Virus record (IMG/VR): IMGVR_UViG_3300048804_000103
Span: 1 to 59,118 of that record
Direction: 5' to 3' (one strand)
Source of the DNA: a virus
DNA length: 59,118 nt
Positions 15,513-23,457 of this stretch are shown one piece after another (position 1 is the first letter of the stretch; every line of letters begins with the position of its first letter). Both the position numbers and the translations under genes were made by a program. The notes below the pieces were generated by a model. It had not been told where the DNA came from and made no database searches. It saw only the letters and a list, made by a program, of their open reading frames with translations.

Positions 15513-16316
15513 TCAAAGCAATGATGGATCTAAAATATTTTTTAAAGAATTTACGCTCACCAGAACACATTCACTATCCGTCCACGCTTCCCGTCTGGGA
15601 GGAAGAATCATATGTTTATTCAGAGTTATCAATTCAAAATTGTTATTTTTAGGACTAATTTTTTCTCTCAAAACATCCACTAATTTAAGTTTAGGTGTAT
15701 TGATATATTCAGATTTATCATGAAATATTTTACTGCGCATTAAGCCTAAACTCATTTCTTGATAATATGTTTTAATTCTTTCTTTATTTCTGGGCCTATC
15801 CGCGATACTAAATTTTTTCAATAATTCTTCATATGTTATTTTTTGTTCCTTGTGTATCTCTTCGCGAAAAAGACCAAAAATAGTATTCAATTCAATGCTA
15901 AAAGTTTCAATTCCCGAGCCAAGAGAAAAGACAAAAGCAGACCACACATCAAATTTCGGGGAGATTGCTATTTTAGCATTATTTACTGGAAAAACTCTAT
16001 ATATAGCCGTACCATAAGAATAGGCAACATCATCACTCGTTCCCATAATAATTGATTTGCTTCGTTTTGGATATTCCTTCCATTCTGGAAAATTATCCAT
16101 CATTAACACATAGAATATAAAGGTGTCTCGTGAACCTCTCTCCCCTTTAGATGGGTCTGTAAAATAATATGGTTCTGTTGCCCCTTTGATGCCTCTATAT
16201 AATGAAGAAGATTCAACAGAATTATCATTATGAGAAATGAAATCTTTCACCCATTTCGTCGTAACACTAACACTTCTGCTTCGTCTTTCTTCTTCCAAAT
16301 AATTGTTTAGTCTCAT
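15513..16316 (-). CDS. Tagged ADP-ribosyltransferase-like protein, family B (copy 3)
   Basis: 267 residues. Tag MRLNNYLEEER. SLYRGIKG, FPEWKEYPKRSKSIIMGTS, IYRVFPVNNAKIAISP and REAWTDSECVLVS give the most complete set of R, S/T and E blocks in family B. Overlaps the stop of the C39-like peptidase gene. Likely an injected effector if the tag works as a capsid signal. Confidence 0.55.
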   Translation of the reverse strand: MRLNNYLEEERRSRSVSVTTKWVKDFISHNDNSVESSSLYRGIKGATEPYYFTDPSKGERGSRDTFIFYVLMMDNFPEWKEYPKRSKSIIMGTSDDVAYSYGTAIYRVFPVNNAKIAISPKFDVWSAFVFSLGSGIETFSIELNTIFGLFREEIHKEQKITYEELLKKFSIADRPRNKERIKTYYQEMSLGLMRSKIFHDKSEYINTPKLKLVDVLREKISPKNNNFELITLNKHMILPPRREAWTDSECVLVSVNSLKNILDPSLL

Positions 16317-16891
16317 TCTATTTTTTTAATTACCTTATTACTGAAATTTGGTTTCTTTCCTGAAACTGCAAAACCATAATGTTCTACTTTTTTCCCTGTT
16401 TCGTCAACTGCATGCCATCTCGCATTCAATTCATCAAAATCCAGCCATCCCCTTGTTTCCAAAGACGGGTCGGCGAAAAATAATCTCTTCTGAAATAAGT
16501 TATAACCGATAGCAACAATATAGTGACCATCGGTATATGTCATAGAATAGTCTTTTGGTCTTTGCTCTGCCCATGCTTGCATCAGGACAATTACAGGAAT
16601 GTCCCGTTGAATATATTGAACAACCTCTTCTATAGTAAAATATTCCTTATGTTCAAGAGTATATCCACGCTCTGTTAGAAAAGATATAACGGATTGAATT
16701 GCCGAGCCGATATTCATCACATCACAGGGAACGGTATGAAGCCATTTCATCACTTCGGTTTCTCTCGGCATATCGTTTTCATAATATGCTATAACTGATT
16801 GAACAGCGGCTGCACCACAAGAGTAATTTGTGCTCTGCCTTACATGAGGAAAATCCATCATTTTTTCTGATATAAATTCATTCAATCTCAT
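16313..16891 (-). CDS. Tagged C39-like cysteine peptidase (copy 1)
   Basis: 192 residues. Tag MRLNEFISEKM (I-S-E). Papain-like C39 pattern: NYSCGAAAVQSV with Cys25, GHYIVAIGY with the His, and FFADPS with the Asp. C39 peptidases cut after double-Gly leaders in transporters, but stand-alone phage forms have unknown substrates. A second tagged C39-like gene lies at 57302-57940 in the other cargo cluster. Confidence 0.7.
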   Translation of the reverse strand: MRLNEFISEKMMDFPHVRQSTNYSCGAAAVQSVIAYYENDMPRETEVMKWLHTVPCDVMNIGSAIQSVISFLTERGYTLEHKEYFTIEEVVQYIQRDIPVIVLMQAWAEQRPKDYSMTYTDGHYIVAIGYNLFQKRLFFADPSLETRGWLDFDELNARWHAVDETGKKVEHYGFAVSGKKPNFSNKVIKKIE

Positions 16892-16902
16892 CTATAATCC
16901 CT

Positions 16903-17532
16903 CTACTTTATATATTTCTTCCTAACCTTCATAGCTTTTCTTATATCTTCCAAATACACTTGACTGACAAGATAATATTCTTTACAATTAAAAACTACTT
17001 CCGCATCTTGATGAATTGCTTCTGCAAGTCTATCATCGTTATATGATTTCACTAATTGTTGTAATCTTATTTTTGCTTCTTCCTTATACTTATCCAAAAA
17101 GAAGAGATGAGGAATAGATCTCTGGCCCGTAACCTCATCAGCAATATCATTTATTTTAATATATATATCATAAATATCATCTGCCCAAGCATACTGATAT
17201 TCGCCTACAGGAAAAAACAAATACGCATAACCATAATAACCAGATTCATGCCCCATTGTAGAAACACCATCTCGTTCCTTCCATCCAAGATGTTCTATAA
17301 ACAAGTCATTCAAATAATCATGAACCTCTGGTGGTGTATTTCTTGGCTCACGACCGCTTTTAACATGAGATTGAAATAATCTATAATGATTCACAGGCTG
17401 ATATGTTGCCCTATAAAGAGATTGACCTTTGGATTCCACGATAAAATCAAAGCATTCTTTTCTTAATATATCGCATATTTCTTCTGATTTCTTTGAAAAA
17501 TCTTCTTTACTTAAAAATTCATTTAGTCTCAT
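16903..17532 (-). CDS. Tagged ADP-ribosyltransferase-like protein, family A (copy 5)
   Basis: 209 residues. Tag MRLNEFLSKEDF. Family A blocks: SLYRATYQ, REPRNTP, GWKERDGVSTM, YLFFPVGEYQYAW and AEVVFNCKEYYLVS. It is separated from copies 1-4 by family B and other genes, so the duplication is not purely tandem. Its start overlaps the stop of the carboxypeptidase gene. Confidence 0.55.
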   Translation of the reverse strand: MRLNEFLSKEDFSKKSEEICDILRKECFDFIVESKGQSLYRATYQPVNHYRLFQSHVKSGREPRNTPPEVHDYLNDLFIEHLGWKERDGVSTMGHESGYYGYAYLFFPVGEYQYAWADDIYDIYIKINDIADEVTGQRSIPHLFFLDKYKEEAKIRLQQLVKSYNDDRLAEAIHQDAEVVFNCKEYYLVSQVYLEDIRKAMKVRKKYIK

Positions 17533-18353
17533 GTATTATCTCGTATCCAATTTATGAATGCTTCAATCATCTCAACATTACACTTCAATCGTTTTTCCAA
17601 TGGTTGATTTCCAGGAGTTTCCGTAACAACGGCCCTGTCTGTCATGCCCTCTCTAAAAAGCCAATCCTGAAATCCACCATCAAATCTTTTGAAAACAATC
17701 GAATCAATCACGGCATCGCATTTACTTGGAGATTCACCAAATCCAAAAGGAAGGAAATATTTGGTTTCTATGTCTCTGAATAGATTGGTGAAATTTCCTG
17801 GTTCTGCCGATTTTTCATATCCGTATATGAAATAGTCAAAATCGTATCCAGGATTCTCGTGGAGACATATCAACCCATCCTTGGCCAAGTCTTTATAGAT
17901 AGCCCCGTGTGACCTCAAAATCTCTCCTTCTTTAGACAATTGAGGAATATGTTGTATATCATCAGTTTTTATATATCCCCTGTTAGAATCGTCACCATAT
18001 CCCCCATGCCTCATATTCATTCTAAACCCCATGGGATTTACTAGGGGAATAATTGAAACGTTTATATTGTCAAATATATTCAAATCGGTATTTTCTAAAA
18101 ACCTCACGACGCCCCAAGGGCCAGCAATTTCATTTCCATGAAATCCCGATGTAATAAGACCGTTTCCACCATTTACCTTTGGTCGTTTCAATAGGTAAAT
18201 ATGGTTTTTTGTATCACCAATTTCTCCTAATGAGGAAATAGAAAAATTACATCTTCTCGCAGCATCAAAAAGTCTTTTGTTGAAGTAATAAAGATTATTC
18301 ATTACTTCATAAGCAATATTCATTTCAGGAGCAATAAAATCCAACCATTTCAT
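17529..18353 (-). CDS. Tagged M14-family zinc carboxypeptidase (AstE/AspA-like)
   Basis: 274 residues. N-terminus MKWLDFIAPEM resembles the capsid tag. Zinc motif FHGNE (His72, Glu75), an N-P-M-G-F substrate-binding segment with NRG, a second His in LHENPG and the catalytic Glu in VTETPGN are in M14 order. The pattern is closest to the succinylglutamate desuccinylase/aspartoacylase branch, so the substrate may be a small acyl-amino acid, a peptide or cell-wall stem peptide. First tagged gene of the leftward cargo operon. Confidence 0.7.
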   Translation of the reverse strand: MKWLDFIAPEMNIAYEVMNNLYYFNKRLFDAARRCNFSISSLGEIGDTKNHIYLLKRPKVNGGNGLITSGFHGNEIAGPWGVVRFLENTDLNIFDNINVSIIPLVNPMGFRMNMRHGGYGDDSNRGYIKTDDIQHIPQLSKEGEILRSHGAIYKDLAKDGLICLHENPGYDFDYFIYGYEKSAEPGNFTNLFRDIETKYFLPFGFGESPSKCDAVIDSIVFKRFDGGFQDWLFREGMTDRAVVTETPGNQPLEKRLKCNVEMIEAFINWIRDNT

Positions 18354-18356
18354 ATT

Positions 18357-18785
18357 TTAACCATCAATCTTTAGAACACCAGGAGGCTTTACACCATCTT
18401 CGCTTACAACCCCTGGGCCTGGATCATAACCTACTGGTTGAGTAACACAAGAAGCATCAGGAGGTTGTTGATAAACAACAGGTTGTGGGGGCTGGCCTGG
18501 AACAGGAGAAGGTGTTTTAGGAAGCACATTTCCTTGTTCTATATTAGCAATATTTTCTGCTGAGTTTAATCTACTATCCATATGTTTCTTTAAACTCCAC
18601 AGACCGTAACTTGATGTAAAAAATCCAATAATAAAAGTCGCTAACTTCTCAAGTCGAACAGTTACAAGATCACTAAATAATAATCCATATACCGTACAAG
18701 CCAGAATTGAAATAGTTATCATACCATTAATAAATGATCCACGAACTGATTTATCATCTTTATCTAAAATATAATCTTTTATCAT
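18357..18785 (-). CDS. Membrane protein, holin-like candidate
   Basis: 142 residues from ATG 18785 (GGGAG upstream); longer starts to 18836 have no ribosome site. Two predicted membrane segments (FINGMITISILACTVYGLLF and LATFIIGFFTSSYGLW) and a Pro-rich C-terminal tail (PSPVPGQPPQPVV). Topology and position at the head of a late-type operon fit a holin. The N-terminus MIKDYILDKDD also resembles the cargo tag, so a packaged or inner-membrane role is an alternative. Confidence 0.45.
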   Translation of the reverse strand: MIKDYILDKDDKSVRGSFINGMITISILACTVYGLLFSDLVTVRLEKLATFIIGFFTSSYGLWSLKKHMDSRLNSAENIANIEQGNVLPKTPSPVPGQPPQPVVYQQPPDASCVTQPVGYDPGPGVVSEDGVKPPGVLKIDG

Positions 18786-18815
18786 ATATAATTTAACTCC
18801 CATTAAAAAAGTATG

Positions 18816-18844
18816 TTTACAATTCCCTTCGTACATGCTACAAT
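18816..18844 (+). promoter_or_regulatory. Sigma-70 promoter with no downstream gene on its strand
   Basis: TTTACA, 17 bases, TACAAT with a TGC extended -10, nearly the same as the promoter at 37993-38021. It reads rightward into about 200 bases without a gene and then antisense to the JAMM-protease gene. Confidence 0.7.
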
Positions 18845-18951
18845 AGATTTATCACAGCCGGTCGTGATACATATTATTATTATAATGTGTTTTTGAATGT
18901 TTTATTTCCCTTTTATACTTCACTTTTTATAACATTCCTTTTATCCAATAT

Positions 18952-18959
18952 TATTTATA
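18952..18959 (-). promoter_or_regulatory. Possible T4-type late promoter for the leftward cargo operon
   Basis: TATAAATA on the minus strand, 167 bases upstream of the first gene of the operon running from 18785 to 8599. This octamer is the T4 late promoter, but chance copies are expected in AT-rich DNA; position is the only support. Confidence 0.4.
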
Positions 18960-18973
18960 AATTCTGTGAGCAT

Positions 18974-19009
18974 AAAAAAACCATCTTAAAGAAAAATCTC
19001 TAAGATGGT
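18974..19009 (-). terminator. Intrinsic terminator of the JAMM-E1-E2 operon
   Basis: On the minus strand ACCATCTTA pairs with TAAGATGGT and is followed by seven T. It lies 35 bases after the JAMM-protease stop. Confidence 0.85.
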
Positions 19010-19044
19010 CTTATTGGAGTTATGATTTAGATAAGATGGACTTC

Positions 19045-20976
19045 TTATTCTACTACTGGGAACTCCTGTATTGGTTGCGGTTGTATTCCACTTTCTGTTA
19101 CTTTCGATTCTACTACAGGAACAGTGGGCTTGATAGATGCGGGGGCATCTTCCATTATTTTTATGCTCACAAATTCATAATCTTTGGGAATAAAGATTTT
19201 AGAGAATTGACCTTTTGCTATCTCTTCTGTTTCCCCATCAATGATAAATGTGTTTTCCTTGGCATCTTTTCCTATACCTTTGTATGTTACTTCATATTTG
19301 TTTCTCTTTGCGGATATAGAAGATGTTGGTGTGTTTGTATTCCATTCATCTTTATTCGCAACTGGAATATGAACAATTGGTCCAAGTTTTTCATAGGATT
19401 TACAATCATCTTTTCCTATGCAGAATAAACCCGATACCTTTTGGTTACGGCATCTTCCTGCTGGACTTTCATTTGTAACAAAATAATGTTTGCAGGTAAT
19501 GGATTCATCATCACTTCCACTACCATTTCCTTGCGCTATTTTTCTGTTGGGGGAAAAGTTCGTTCCGCATGCAGACCATCCCAAACATTTCTTCGACATT
19601 ACTTTATTGTGGCGGCAATCGCCTTTTGAGAAATAATAACACAATTTTGCAGAATTGCCAGAGACGAGAGTAGGAGTGGGCGAAGGTGGTGTGAATTTAT
19701 AACTGAAAACTCCACACTTTCCTCTTCCTATACATTCAACACCCGTGACATTTCTATTGTGGCACCCGTGAGGTTTTGTAGATGATTGTGCTGCTGTGTA
19801 ATAATCAGAGCATTTCTTCGATTGTTCATCTACTACCTCACCATTCTTATTTTCGAATTGAGGACAGCCATTGAAATAGGTGCAATATGGCCCTGTAATC
19901 TTGTTATTTGAGCATCCTTTATTATCCATGTAATGGAGACAGTTCATTTCCAATTTTTCTGTTGTCTCATCACTCTTCTTTGTCTCTTTTTCCACTTCTT
20001 CAGTTGTTTTTTCGTCAGATGTGGGGGAGGTTGTGGAAGACTTTTGTCCTTCTTCACTCCCCCCGTTCCGAAAAAAGTTAGCGTCATAGTCGCCATACAT
20101 TTCAGGTCCGTAAACCCCATGTGCTGGTTGACTATATACTGTAGTTGGTGGATTGATTTTCTCTTCTGCGAGTTTGATAAATTCAGTTTCGTCAAATTCA
20201 ACATTGTAAAGCATCTTCAGTTTACCTGGAACAATTATCAATGAACCACAAGGAGTTTTTACTCTGCAACGGGTCTTGCTTCCCGTATGAGTAACAACTG
20301 TACTGATATTGTGGTTTTGATTAATCCAGGCATCATCTGTTCCTGAAAAATCCTTAAACATGCTGTGATGGGAATGAATTACTCCAACAACGCATTGACC
20401 TTCTGGAACGGAATATTCAACCTCTCCTACATGGGCAGAAGATGCCTTTTGCTCTGGAATTACCAAATCGTTGACAATATATTGGTCTTTTGGCCCAACA
20501 TAATAAGCAAGCCATTCCTGATTTTTATATTTACTCATCAGGGAATCAATTTTCATTTTGACAATAGGCTGAAGTTTGACTTCCTTTTCCGATGGTGCTT
20601 TGCTACAAGAAGTTACACAATCCAGCTTGACTTCCCACGAATCTGCTTCGCTTGCCAATTTTCCCCCCTTAAATGTCTGAAATCCTGCTCTATGGGCAGT
20701 ATATGTTCTAACTTCTTCTTTTGGGGCTGAAGGACTGATTTCATCTTTCTTTTCAGAATTTTTCAACTCTATTTCCTTTGTGGTGTTTGCCCTGCCGGCC
20801 AGCATTTTTCCCATGATTTTATTCCCTGCTGGAACAGCAGAAAATTCTGTTAGTTTTTTGAAAGAGCTGACCGTCTTACCATCACCGATCAAATAAACCC
20901 AAGTATTAGGTTCTTTCTCTCCCAGTTCTTTTATACCCGCGAATACCTCTTTCTTTATCGGCATCTGATCACCCAT
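19045..20976 (-). CDS. JAMM/JAB metalloprotease with four Cys4 units
   Basis: 643 residues. JAMM proteases remove ubiquitin-like proteins or trim their C-termini. The metal motif is exact: H201-x-H203, seven residues, S211-x-x-D214 (HSHHSMFKDFSGTDD), with Glu154 a candidate catalytic base. A Glu/Lys/Thr-rich linker (300-342) leads to four similar Cys4 units (Cys 346/355/365/371, 389/405/415/421, 446/454/464/470, 495/509/519/525), each with C-x-N and G-x-x-C; these may bind zinc and substrates. A beta-rich C-terminal domain follows (about 545-620). Downstream of E1 and two E2-like genes, so it is probably the deconjugase. Confidence 0.75.
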   Translation of the reverse strand: MGDQMPIKKEVFAGIKELGEKEPNTWVYLIGDGKTVSSFKKLTEFSAVPAGNKIMGKMLAGRANTTKEIELKNSEKKDEISPSAPKEEVRTYTAHRAGFQTFKGGKLASEADSWEVKLDCVTSCSKAPSEKEVKLQPIVKMKIDSLMSKYKNQEWLAYYVGPKDQYIVNDLVIPEQKASSAHVGEVEYSVPEGQCVVGVIHSHHSMFKDFSGTDDAWINQNHNISTVVTHTGSKTRCRVKTPCGSLIIVPGKLKMLYNVEFDETEFIKLAEEKINPPTTVYSQPAHGVYGPEMYGDYDANFFRNGGSEEGQKSSTTSPTSDEKTTEEVEKETKKSDETTEKLEMNCLHYMDNKGCSNNKITGPYCTYFNGCPQFENKNGEVVDEQSKKCSDYYTAAQSSTKPHGCHNRNVTGVECIGRGKCGVFSYKFTPPSPTPTLVSGNSAKLCYYFSKGDCRHNKVMSKKCLGWSACGTNFSPNRKIAQGNGSGSDDESITCKHYFVTNESPAGRCRNQKVSGLFCIGKDDCKSYEKLGPIVHIPVANKDEWNTNTPTSSISAKRNKYEVTYKGIGKDAKENTFIIDGETEEIAKGQFSKIFIPKDYEFVSIKIMEDAPASIKPTVPVVESKVTESGIQPQPIQEFPVVE

Positions 20977-20988
20977 TGCATCCCCCTT

Positions 20989-21576
20989 CTAATGTTTTAA
21001 CGAAAACAATCTTTGGATTGTTGTTGAAATTTCTTCTTTGTCATACTTCATAATTTTTGCTACGGTCAGCGCGGCGACAATGACAGCAGGAACAACCCAA
21101 GACGGAATTACTGTATATCCATCTTCGGCAACACCCCATTCTGCCAAATTGTTATTGATAGAGATATGTTCTCCATCATAACCCGCTTTTACATATTTGC
21201 TTCCGAATTTTTTGGCTATCTTCAAATTTTCTTCTTGGGACTTTGACAAATCGGTGCAATCAATAACCCAATCGGTTTTTTTGGCCAGATGTTCCTGATA
21301 TTTGAAAGGCATTGCATAGCAAGACACTTCGGGCCTCAATTCAACGATAAGGTCTTTGAGAACTTGTGCTTTATTTACACCGATTGCTTTTTCGGTCAAA
21401 TCCAATCGGTTTCTATTATGATCTTCAATTGTATCAGGGTCGAATAAATGGATTGTCTCTATCCCGGCCATGGCGCAAAATTTTCCAACCCAAAATCCAA
21501 TACCACCGCATCCTACAACGGTAATAGATGGGGTTCTCAACTGTAAAGCCTTTTGCCTATCATACAACATTGTCAT
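20989..21576 (-). CDS. E1-like adenylyltransferase (ThiF/MoeB family)
   Basis: 195 residues, ATG 21576 after AGGAG. ThiF-type enzymes adenylate the C-terminal Gly of a ubiquitin-like protein. TVVGCGGIGFWVG is the nucleotide-binding loop, DPDTIEDHNRNR holds the conserved Asp, Asn and Arg, and VIDCTD is the following motif. No Cys occurs after that point and no zinc CxxC pair, so it may only adenylate, passing the product directly to an E2-like partner. Between JAMM and E2-like genes. Confidence 0.85.
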   Translation of the reverse strand: MTMLYDRQKALQLRTPSITVVGCGGIGFWVGKFCAMAGIETIHLFDPDTIEDHNRNRLDLTEKAIGVNKAQVLKDLIVELRPEVSCYAMPFKYQEHLAKKTDWVIDCTDLSKSQEENLKIAKKFGSKYVKAGYDGEHISINNNLAEWGVAEDGYTVIPSWVVPAVIVAALTVAKIMKYDKEEISTTIQRLFSLKH

Positions 21577-21594
21577 TTTTCATTCTCCTTTCTT

Positions 21595-22341
21595 TTAATA
21601 GTCATCTCCATCACCATATTCATCATATTCGCTTGAACTGCTTCTGCTATACCATGCTGATTTGTTTTTCACAATCCTTTTGTTTATTAGTGTTTTTCTC
21701 AAATATTTCTTTTTCAAAACATCAATCTCTGGTAAATCTTTTGGGTCACGGCGAGCAATAGAATGTGTATTGATATTTTCCAAGACAGTCTCTGCATTTA
21801 TTATTATATGAAATAATTCTTCAGGGGAATTAATTTCTTCTGGCCACCGATAACTACCCCAACAATCAGGATGTGCTTGATGATAGTGGTCAAAAAAAGC
21901 AAGGTCTTTTATTCTTCTGGTTGAAATGCTGTATATCTTGCTTTTTACCATTTCAACCAAAAAATAAATATCATGCCTCATTTTTTTCGCCTGAATAGAA
22001 GAAATAAACGCATTATCAACCATTTTGGGGCGATATTCTCCCTTTATCAAATAACATACTCTTCCATTTTTCCCATTGAATACTGTCATTCCCCTTCTGG
22101 CATAATCAAAATCTACATCAGGCATGGGAGCAGTATTTTTCATTTTGTTATATAATGATTTTTCTTTTCTCTCATATTCTTTCCGTATTTGATCAACCAT
22201 GACAGTCATTTCTTCCATCCATCTCTTGAAATATTTCGGGTCAACGGGTTTGGGTTCTGTTGCTTTCATAGTTTGAACACACCTTTTTTTATATTCTTCA
22301 AAGTCTACCTTCAAATCGCTTGATTGCCATATGAATGCCAT
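21595..22341 (-). CDS. E2-like conjugating enzyme candidate (copy 1)
   Basis: 248 residues. Paralogue of the next gene upstream. A coiled N-terminal region (MVDQIRKEYERKEKSLYNKM) leads to a conserved core: MPDVDFDYARRGM, VCYLIKGEYRP, QAKK, STRRIKDLAFFDHYHQAHPD followed by CWG. The His-Pro then Cys within DHYHQAHPDCWG is reminiscent of the HP and active Cys of E2 folds. Position between E1 and Ubl genes supports this, but the fold was not verified. The C-terminus is Ser/Asp/Tyr-rich. Confidence 0.5.
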   Translation of the reverse strand: MAFIWQSSDLKVDFEEYKKRCVQTMKATEPKPVDPKYFKRWMEEMTVMVDQIRKEYERKEKSLYNKMKNTAPMPDVDFDYARRGMTVFNGKNGRVCYLIKGEYRPKMVDNAFISSIQAKKMRHDIYFLVEMVKSKIYSISTRRIKDLAFFDHYHQAHPDCWGSYRWPEEINSPEELFHIIINAETVLENINTHSIARRDPKDLPEIDVLKKKYLRKTLINKRIVKNKSAWYSRSSSSEYDEYGDGDDY

Positions 22342-22347
22342 ATTGGT

Positions 22348-23301
22348 TTACCTTCCTGTATCCCAAGTTTCCGTGCCTTCTCGTCTCTGAGGTCTTAATT
22401 CTTCTCCTGGTAGGGGCTGGGCCACTTCTGGTTCCGGCATTCTTCCTTCAGCAAGTCTTTCCAATTCCAATTCATCCATTTCCATCCAGGATTTCTTCTT
22501 TCCCTTTTTCATGCCATCCAATTCAGATTTCAATTCATCAGTGTCAATAATGTATTTTCTCAGAACATCAATCTTTGGATATATCCTTGGATTTCTATTT
22601 GCTATAGAACCAGTATTGATATTTTCCAAAACACCTTCTGCTGTTCTAGCAATAGAAAACAGATCATAAGGAGTTTTAAAATCTTTCGGCCACATCCATT
22701 TCCCCCAACAATCGGGTTTTGCTTGGTGATAATGATCAAAATAGTCAAGAGTGTTTATATCTCTGGTAGACACCATTGATATGTTTTTTCCATCTTTTAC
22801 ATTGAACATAATGAAAATATCTGCTTCAAGTTTTTTGGCCTGGACAGGTTTAAGGGGCTTCTGGTCGATCATAAGAGGACGATATTTTCCCCTGATAAGA
22901 TAGCAAACTTCTCCACTATCTCCCTTGAAAACATACATTCCCTTTCTTGCCATATCTAAATTTACATCAGGCATGGGAGACATATTTCTCATTCTGTCAT
23001 TTATGATTTTTTCTTTTCGATCATATTCACTTTTGATCTGACTGACCATGGCCGTAACTTCACTCATCTTGTTATTGATTATATCTCCAATTTGAGCAAG
23101 TTTCTTGGTTAGTTTTTCGCTATATTCTTTTCTGATTTCCTGATCAACAGATGTGGAAGAAGCATCACCGACAACGGCAAGCTGAACGATCTTGTTTCCA
23201 ACTCTCATTGTCACTTTATCCAATTTGATCTTCTCAATATCTACAACATTGAGGCAATTGGTCATTTCCGATTTCAGATCATCAAGATTTTTTTCTGCCA
23301 T
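22348..23301 (-). CDS. E2-like conjugating enzyme candidate (copy 2)
   Basis: 317 residues from ATG 23301 with AGGAGAGAAAAAC; a longer frame to 23337 has no ribosome site. Shares with copy 1 MPDV, R-x-GM, VCYLIRGKYRP, QAKK, STRDI and FDHYHQAKPDCWGKW, then VLENINTGSIA. An extra N-terminal region of about 100 residues and a Pro/Glu-rich tail distinguish it. Only the Pro-Asp-Cys-Trp-Gly part of the HP motif is kept (Lys-Pro instead of His-Pro). First gene of the transcript that ends with the JAMM protease. Confidence 0.5.
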   Translation of the reverse strand: MAEKNLDDLKSEMTNCLNVVDIEKIKLDKVTMRVGNKIVQLAVVGDASSTSVDQEIRKEYSEKLTKKLAQIGDIINNKMSEVTAMVSQIKSEYDRKEKIINDRMRNMSPMPDVNLDMARKGMYVFKGDSGEVCYLIRGKYRPLMIDQKPLKPVQAKKLEADIFIMFNVKDGKNISMVSTRDINTLDYFDHYHQAKPDCWGKWMWPKDFKTPYDLFSIARTAEGVLENINTGSIANRNPRIYPKIDVLRKYIIDTDELKSELDGMKKGKKKSWMEMDELELERLAEGRMPEPEVAQPLPGEELRPQRREGTETWDTGR

Positions 23302-23347
23302 GTTTTTCTCTCCTATATTGAAAAATAGACAATACAATTCTACTTAT

Positions 23348-23376
23348 ATTATAACATAAAAACATCAATATGTAAA
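23348..23376 (-). promoter_or_regulatory. Sigma-70 promoter of the E2-E1-JAMM operon
   Basis: TTTACA, 17 bases, TATAAT on the minus strand, beginning five bases after the terminator of the Ubl gene. Confidence 0.8.
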
Positions 23377-23380
23377 CATA

Positions 23381-23414
23381 AAAAAAGAGGAAGAAAAATT
23401 TCTCTTTCTTCCTC
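23381..23414 (-). terminator. Intrinsic terminator of the Ubl gene
   Basis: GAGGAAGAAA pairs with TTTCTTCCTC; six T follow on the minus strand. It separates the Ubl transcript from the E2-E1-JAMM transcript. Confidence 0.85.
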
Positions 23415-23457
23415 AAGCAACGCTGGCGTTTACAAATTTTCGAAAATTTGACAGCTT

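Larger units (their letters stand above)
18845..19044. other. Intergenic region
   Basis: No coding frame of note. It holds a short inverted repeat (ATCAC...GTGAT near 18848-18865), a TATAAATA on the minus strand at 18952-18959, and the terminator of the leftward ubiquitin-like operon. Confidence 0.6.
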
